Assembly (NCBI GenBank): GCA_023715865.1
Contig: JAMBOW010000011.1
Location: 1-64,000, forward strand
Length of the DNA: 64,000 nt
Source of the DNA: Neobacillus mesonae
GTDB taxonomy: Bacteria; Bacillota; Bacilli; Paenibacillales; Paenibacillaceae
Direction: 5' to 3'
The notes under the pieces are model-generated. The model had not been told where the DNA came from. It did not search any database and worked only from the letters and a program-made list of their open reading frames with translations. Shown one piece after another: positions 60,186-64,000 of the stretch. Position 1 is the stretch's first letter. Each line of letters opens with the position of its first letter. The position numbers and the translations under genes are program-made.

Positions 60186-62975
60186 TTGAGCTCACAACTT
60201 ATCGGTGTTCCGCTAGAGGGTTTTGCAGAATTCAGCAGAAAGGTAGCAGCAGAAGGAGCAGTTCTGCTTAAAAATAACGGTCAAGTTCTTCCTATACAAG
60301 CTTCCGAAAACGTTTCAGTTTTTGGTAGAACCCAGGTGAATTACTATCGCAGCGGCACAGGATCGGGCGGAAGTGTAAATGTAACCTACACGACGAATCT
60401 GCTTGATGGCCTGCGGGCAAAGAAACAAATTCATGTTAACGAGGATTTGGCGGCAGTATACGAACAATGGATTGAGCAAAACCCGTTCGATAACGGTGGA
60501 GGCGGCTGGGCGGCTGAGCCTTGGCATCAAAAGGAAATGCTCTTAACAGATGAATTGGTTTCTGCAGCAAGACAGAAGTCGGCTAAGGCCATTGTTGTCA
60601 TCGGACGAACGGCTGGTGAAGATCAGGATAATGCGAATGAACAGGGAAGCTATCAGCTGACCGATGACGAACAAGCCATGCTCAAGATGGTGACAAAGTA
60701 TTTTGAACAAACCGTCGTTGTCCTTAATGTCTCAAATATTATCGATATGAGCTGGCTGAATGATACAAGCCATGTCAACCCGATTCCGTGTGTGATCTAC
60801 TCATGGCAGGGCGGAATGGAAGGCGGAAATGCCATTGCAGACGTACTTGTCGGTGATGTGACACCGAGCGGTAAACTGACGGATACGATTGCCTATTCCA
60901 TAGAGGATTACCCTTCAACCCGCAACTACGGGAATGAGTTCAAAAATCTTTACGAAGAGGATATCTATGTAGGATATCGTTATTTCGAAACCTTCTCTCC
61001 GGACAAAGTTCAGTTTGCATTTGGTTATGGCCTGTCCTATACCACCTTCTCGGTAGAGCCTGAAGAAGCGAAGCGGGTAACAAGAGCTGGGGCAGAGTAC
61101 ATTGAAATCAAGGTAACTGTCAAGAATATTGGAGATACCTATTCAGGTAAAGAGACGGTTCAAGTCTACTACGAAGCTCCTCAAGGAAAGTTGGGTCAGC
61201 CTGCCCGAGCGCTTGCTGCTTTTGCTAAAACAGGGCTCCTTCAGCCGGGTGAGTCCGAGCATCTGACACTGAGTTTTTCTGTGCACTCCATAGCTTCCTA
61301 TGATGACAGCGGAGTGACTGGATACCGTTCCGCTTATGTGTTGGAAGAGGGAAGCTACCTAATCTACGTCGGCAATAGCGTTAAAAACCTGAACGCAGTG
61401 CGTGTAGATGGAGAGGACGGATATGTAGTAGAACAGCTGATCGTGGTGGAGCAGCTGCAAGAAGCGATGGCGCCAACAGACAGCTTTAATAGAATGATGC
61501 CAGGTGCCCGCAAAGCGGATGGGACCTATGAATTGACAGCTGGAGAAGTATCAACTAGACATATCTCGCTTGCAGAACGAATTGAAAAGAATCTGCCAGC
61601 TACTCTAACGCAAACGGGAGATCAAGGGTACAAGCTGAGAGATGTGCACGAGCAGAAAGTTAGTATGGAAGATTTTATTGCCCAGCTCAGCGATCAGGAT
61701 CTGGCCGCTATTGTGAGAGGAGAGGGCATGAGCAGTCCTCTCGTTACTCCGGGGACAGCTTCAGCGTTTGGCGGCGTAAGTGACAGTCTTCTTAGCTTAG
61801 GTATTCCAGTGGGCTGTACTGCTGACGGACCATCCGGCATTCGAATGGACAGCGGTCAACAGGCGACCCAGGTTGCCATCGGTACGTTGCTCGCCGCGAC
61901 CTGGAATGTTGAATTGGTAGAAGAGCTCTACGTTATGGAAGGTCAGGAACTGCTTCGGAATGAAATTGATACTTTGCTGGGACCTGGACTTAATATTCGC
62001 CGCAGTCCGCTGAATGGGCGAAACTTTGAGTATTTTTCGGAAGACCCGCTAGTTACAGGGTTATTCGCCGCTGCTTGTACAATCGGGATTCGCAAGGGCG
62101 GCTCAAACGCGACATTGAAGCACTTTGCCTGCAATAATCAGGAGAAATATCGCAGCAAGGTCGACGCGGTCGTGTCGGAGCGCGCGCTTCGTGAAATCTA
62201 TTTGAAGGGTTTTGAGATTGCAGTCAAGCAGGGTGGAGCAAATTCCATCATGACGTCCTACAATCCGATCAATGGACATTGGGCTGCCTCCAATTATGAT
62301 TTGAATACAACTATTCTTCGTGGGGAATGGGGCTTTAAAGGCATCGTCATGACCGACTGGTGGGCTGTGATGAACGATACAGCAAACGGCGGTCCGGCCG
62401 ATCGCAAGAATACCAACTTTATGGTTCGCGCTCAAAATGATTTGTATATGGTCGTCAGCAACTATGGTGCGGAAACGAATGTCTGGGGAGACAATACGAT
62501 CGAATCTCTCGAGAATGGCACGTTGACTCGCGGCGAATTGCAGCGTAATGCAATCAATATTTGTGAGTTTTTGATGCAGGCACCCGTATTTGCAAGAGAT
62601 CAAGTCATTGAGGATAACGTTCAATTATTCAAGGCGAATGGTTCCATTCATTCTGAGCAGGCACAGACTGTGATGCAGGAAGATCAGATAAAAGTTGTTC
62701 CGGATGGTTCTACAGTTATTAAGGTGGAGTCTCCAGGAACTTACCGTATTTTTGCGAATGTGATGTCTCCGGATAGGGAACTGGCACAGAGTGCATGTAA
62801 CCTGATTCTGAACGATCAAGTGGTGACAACGATCCAGACGAACGGTACAGAAGGCAAATGGATGAAGCTGAAGCAGGTTAAAGTGGAGCTCGAAGCAGGA
62901 CTGTATGAGCTGAAGTTTGAGCATATTAAACCAGGGATGCATATCGATACTATTGAATTCAAGCAAGTGCAGTAA
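60186..62975 (+). CDS. GH3 glycosidase with reversed domain order
   Basis: 929-residue beta-glucosidase-type enzyme. The order is unusual: the alpha/beta-sandwich domain is first (about 14-300, KVAAEGAVLLKNNGQVLPIQ), then a fibronectin III-like domain (about 300-410), then the catalytic TIM barrel (from about 500). The barrel carries the nucleophile Asp724 in GIVMTDWWAV. A C-terminal beta-sandwich of ~90 residues resembles a carbohydrate-binding module. There is no signal peptide, so it is probably intracellular. A TTG start follows CAGGAGGGA. Oligosaccharides would be the likely substrates. Confidence 0.88.
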   Translation: MSSQLIGVPLEGFAEFSRKVAAEGAVLLKNNGQVLPIQASENVSVFGRTQVNYYRSGTGSGGSVNVTYTTNLLDGLRAKKQIHVNEDLAAVYEQWIEQNPFDNGGGGWAAEPWHQKEMLLTDELVSAARQKSAKAIVVIGRTAGEDQDNANEQGSYQLTDDEQAMLKMVTKYFEQTVVVLNVSNIIDMSWLNDTSHVNPIPCVIYSWQGGMEGGNAIADVLVGDVTPSGKLTDTIAYSIEDYPSTRNYGNEFKNLYEEDIYVGYRYFETFSPDKVQFAFGYGLSYTTFSVEPEEAKRVTRAGAEYIEIKVTVKNIGDTYSGKETVQVYYEAPQGKLGQPARALAAFAKTGLLQPGESEHLTLSFSVHSIASYDDSGVTGYRSAYVLEEGSYLIYVGNSVKNLNAVRVDGEDGYVVEQLIVVEQLQEAMAPTDSFNRMMPGARKADGTYELTAGEVSTRHISLAERIEKNLPATLTQTGDQGYKLRDVHEQKVSMEDFIAQLSDQDLAAIVRGEGMSSPLVTPGTASAFGGVSDSLLSLGIPVGCTADGPSGIRMDSGQQATQVAIGTLLAATWNVELVEELYVMEGQELLRNEIDTLLGPGLNIRRSPLNGRNFEYFSEDPLVTGLFAAACTIGIRKGGSNATLKHFACNNQEKYRSKVDAVVSERALREIYLKGFEIAVKQGGANSIMTSYNPINGHWAASNYDLNTTILRGEWGFKGIVMTDWWAVMNDTANGGPADRKNTNFMVRAQNDLYMVVSNYGAETNVWGDNTIESLENGTLTRGELQRNAINICEFLMQAPVFARDQVIEDNVQLFKANGSIHSEQAQTVMQEDQIKVVPDGSTVIKVESPGTYRIFANVMSPDRELAQSACNLILNDQVVTTIQTNGTEGKWMKLKQVKVELEAGLYELKFEHIKPGMHIDTIEFKQVQ

Positions 62976-63028
62976 AGGAAGGTAATACAACGGTTATTGT
63001 TAGGGAATATTCATGGCATAATATGAAT

Positions 63029-63065
63029 GAGGCCTCTGTCAAAAACAGGGGTCTCTTTGTATGTT
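63029..63065 (+). terminator. Terminator after the GH3 gene
   Basis: GAGGCCTCTGT and ACAGGGGTCTC (two G-T pairs) close around CAAAA. The T-rich tail is imperfect. Confidence 0.65.
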
Positions 63066-63153
63066 TTATTACTTAGAGCACCTTTAAATGAAAGTTGTCG
63101 AATGATTGGGCAGAGTGCCTATAACAATGAGTACATATGAAATAATTTTGTGA

Positions 63154-63183
63154 TTGACAACAATCCGACACATGGGATATATT
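63154..63183 (+). promoter_or_regulatory. SigA promoter of the riboswitch-vWA transcript
   Basis: TTGACA (63154-63159) and TATATT (63178-63183) are separated by 18 bases. A transcript would start near 63190, leaving a leader of about 205 bases. Confidence 0.75.
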
Positions 63184-63244
63184 GGGTTGGTTGAATTTAC
63201 ACTATTGAATCAATGAAAGCGGCTACCCTGCTAATACGAAAATA

Positions 63245-63345
63245 ACATATTTGGCACCCTAATCGAAAGATTAGCTCGCAAAGCCCAGGAGTCTAACAGT
63301 CTTAACTTATGATCGTCCGGCTGCAATTAACTATGTTAATGCAGC
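63245..63345 (+). promoter_or_regulatory. c-di-GMP-I (GEMM) riboswitch-like leader
   Basis: The leader carries the GEMM pattern: a helix capped by a GAAA tetraloop (CTAATCGAAAGATTAG), the conserved CGCAAAGCC, GTCTAAC, and then TATGATCGTCCGGCTGC, the receptor-side stem. Cyclic-di-GMP-I aptamers have GGCA, GAAA loop, GCAAAGCC and this 3' stem in the same order. The segment after GGCA reads CCC instead of the more usual AACC, so affinity needs testing. The 3' stem continues into a terminator. Confidence 0.8.
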
Positions 63346-63358
63346 TGGGCGTTTTTTT
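63313..63358 (+). terminator. Expression-platform terminator of the riboswitch
   Basis: CGTCCGGCTGCA(A)TTAAC and GTTAATGCAGCTGGGCG form a long hairpin followed by seven Ts, 39 bases before the vWA gene start. Its 5' arm includes the aptamer's last conserved stem, so ligand binding and termination are linked. Confidence 0.85.
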
Positions 63359-63396
63359 GGTTCAAAAGAAAAACAAAAGATCATAAGGAGACCAAC

Positions 63397-64000
63397 ATGA
63401 GACTGAAATTAAGACTTGTCGTGACATGGTTCATCATTCTTACAATGTTTACTGGACTATTTCCAAGTGCTCTAACTGTTAGTTTTGCGGCATCGTCCAG
63501 TGAGTTAATTTGGCCGAATCCTGGGGCACTAAATTTGTCTAAGATTGCAAAACCTACAGGTAAACAAGGCGAGTGGGAAGTTACGTTAACCGTAGAAGGA
63601 AAGAATATAAAAACTTCCTCTGATGTGGTGTTGGTTATAGACCGATCAGGAAGTATGCAAGATTCTAAACGAATGGAGAATGCCAGAACAGCAGCGAAGA
63701 GGTTCGTTGATAACTTGCTGATTGAAGATTCAACCACTCGGATTGGGGTCGTAACATTTGATAAGACAGCAAGAGAAATTTCTTCACTGAAGGGCTCTAA
63801 AGATAAGGCATCTTTAATTCAAGATATTAATGGGATTATCAACCCTAGTGGAGGAACTAATATTCAGGCAGGACTCCATACAGCTAGTGAGATGCTGGCA
63901 GATAGCCAAGCGGAGAACAAAGTTATTGTTCTTTTAAGCGATGGAGAGCCTACTTATAGTTACAAAGCTACTAGTTTTTTATACTCCTGGTATAACAATT
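63397..64000 (+). CDS. Secreted von Willebrand factor A-domain protein (partial)
   Basis: Begins MRLKLRLVVTWFIILTMFTG, a signal peptide with cleavage predicted after SFAA, and continues into a vWA domain with the metal-dependent adhesion motif VLVIDRSGSMQ and the second site in PSGGTN, plus VIVLLSDGEPTYSY. The frame stays open to 64000, so at least 201 residues are present and the rest lies outside the window. AAGGAG precedes the ATG. Proteins of this type are large surface adhesins or pilin-like proteins; c-di-GMP control would fit attachment. Confidence 0.9.
   Translation, partial: MRLKLRLVVTWFIILTMFTGLFPSALTVSFAASSSELIWPNPGALNLSKIAKPTGKQGEWEVTLTVEGKNIKTSSDVVLVIDRSGSMQDSKRMENARTAAKRFVDNLLIEDSTTRIGVVTFDKTAREISSLKGSKDKASLIQDINGIINPSGGTNIQAGLHTASEMLADSQAENKVIVLLSDGEPTYSYKATSFLYSWYNN

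Noticed and set aside
63219..63232. TGAAAGCGGCTACC, a cre-like sequence in the riboswitch leader.
   Set aside because: It has at least two mismatches at conserved positions and lies downstream of the promoter; chance is likely.

Overview
The window looks like a chromosomal segment of a Paenibacillus or close relative (Bacillales, moderate GC). The evidence is the gene order hprK-lgt-ppaX-acyltransferase-hisZGDBHAF(IE), trxB, rapZ-yvcK-whiA-HPr/Crh, clpP, cggR-gapA-pgk-tpiA-gpmI-eno, secG-rnr, smpB-ssrA. This matches the yvo/yvc/cggR region of Bacillus subtilis. CggR, CtsR, HprK, WhiA and a Spo0E-like protein also point there. No database search was possible, so genus level is inference.

Layout. 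Positions 1-1074 hold the 3' end of a 23S rRNA and eight tRNAs (Ser, Met, Val, Thr, Asp, Phe, Tyr, Lys). No 5S gene follows the 23S. Positions 1195-3581 carry a PucR-type regulator and an MsmX/UgpC-like sugar-transport ATPase. Positions 3821-7029 are hprK-lgt-ppaX-acyltransferase. Positions 7226-16021 are a nearly complete histidine operon with HisJ and a divergent PRPP synthetase. Positions 16232-24605 are housekeeping: a TPR protein, trxB, a ROK glucokinase, rapZ-yvcK-whiA, an HPr-type protein and a secreted SIMPL protein. clpP and a tRNA-Arg lie on the minus strand at 24691-25562. The glycolytic operon runs from 25869 to 33294 with an intact CggR promoter/operator. secG and rnr follow.

Between rnr (ends 36735) and smpB (starts 48661), which are usually close, lies a block of about 12 kb. 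It holds a YesMN-type two-component system, a CUT1 sugar ABC transporter without its own ATPase, a sugar-phosphate-isomerase-like TIM barrel, two Gfo/Idh/MocA oxidoreductases, NagB and NagA. The ATPase at 2457 is the obvious candidate to energise the transporter. After smpB-ssrA come accessory genes: a DUF488 protein, an esterase, a small protein overlapping a zeta-toxin-like kinase, a tandem-repeat protein and a missed 58-residue protein. A minus-strand four-carbon acid-sugar cluster follows (PdxA2, DUF1537 kinase, KdgT-type permease, PrpR-like regulator). Next is an XRE repressor divergent from a missed Spo0E-like gene, separated by three matching operators around a strong promoter. The window ends with a GH3 glycosidase of reversed domain order, and a c-di-GMP-I-like riboswitch ahead of a secreted von Willebrand A-domain protein that runs off the end.

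The genes share a carbon-control theme: HprK, HPr/Crh-like protein, CggR with the glycolytic genes, GlcK, RapZ/YvcK, and two sugar-catabolic cassettes. The most interesting items are the riboswitch-vWA unit, the XRE/Spo0E-like switch, the amino-sugar oxidoreductase island and the zeta-toxin-like pair.
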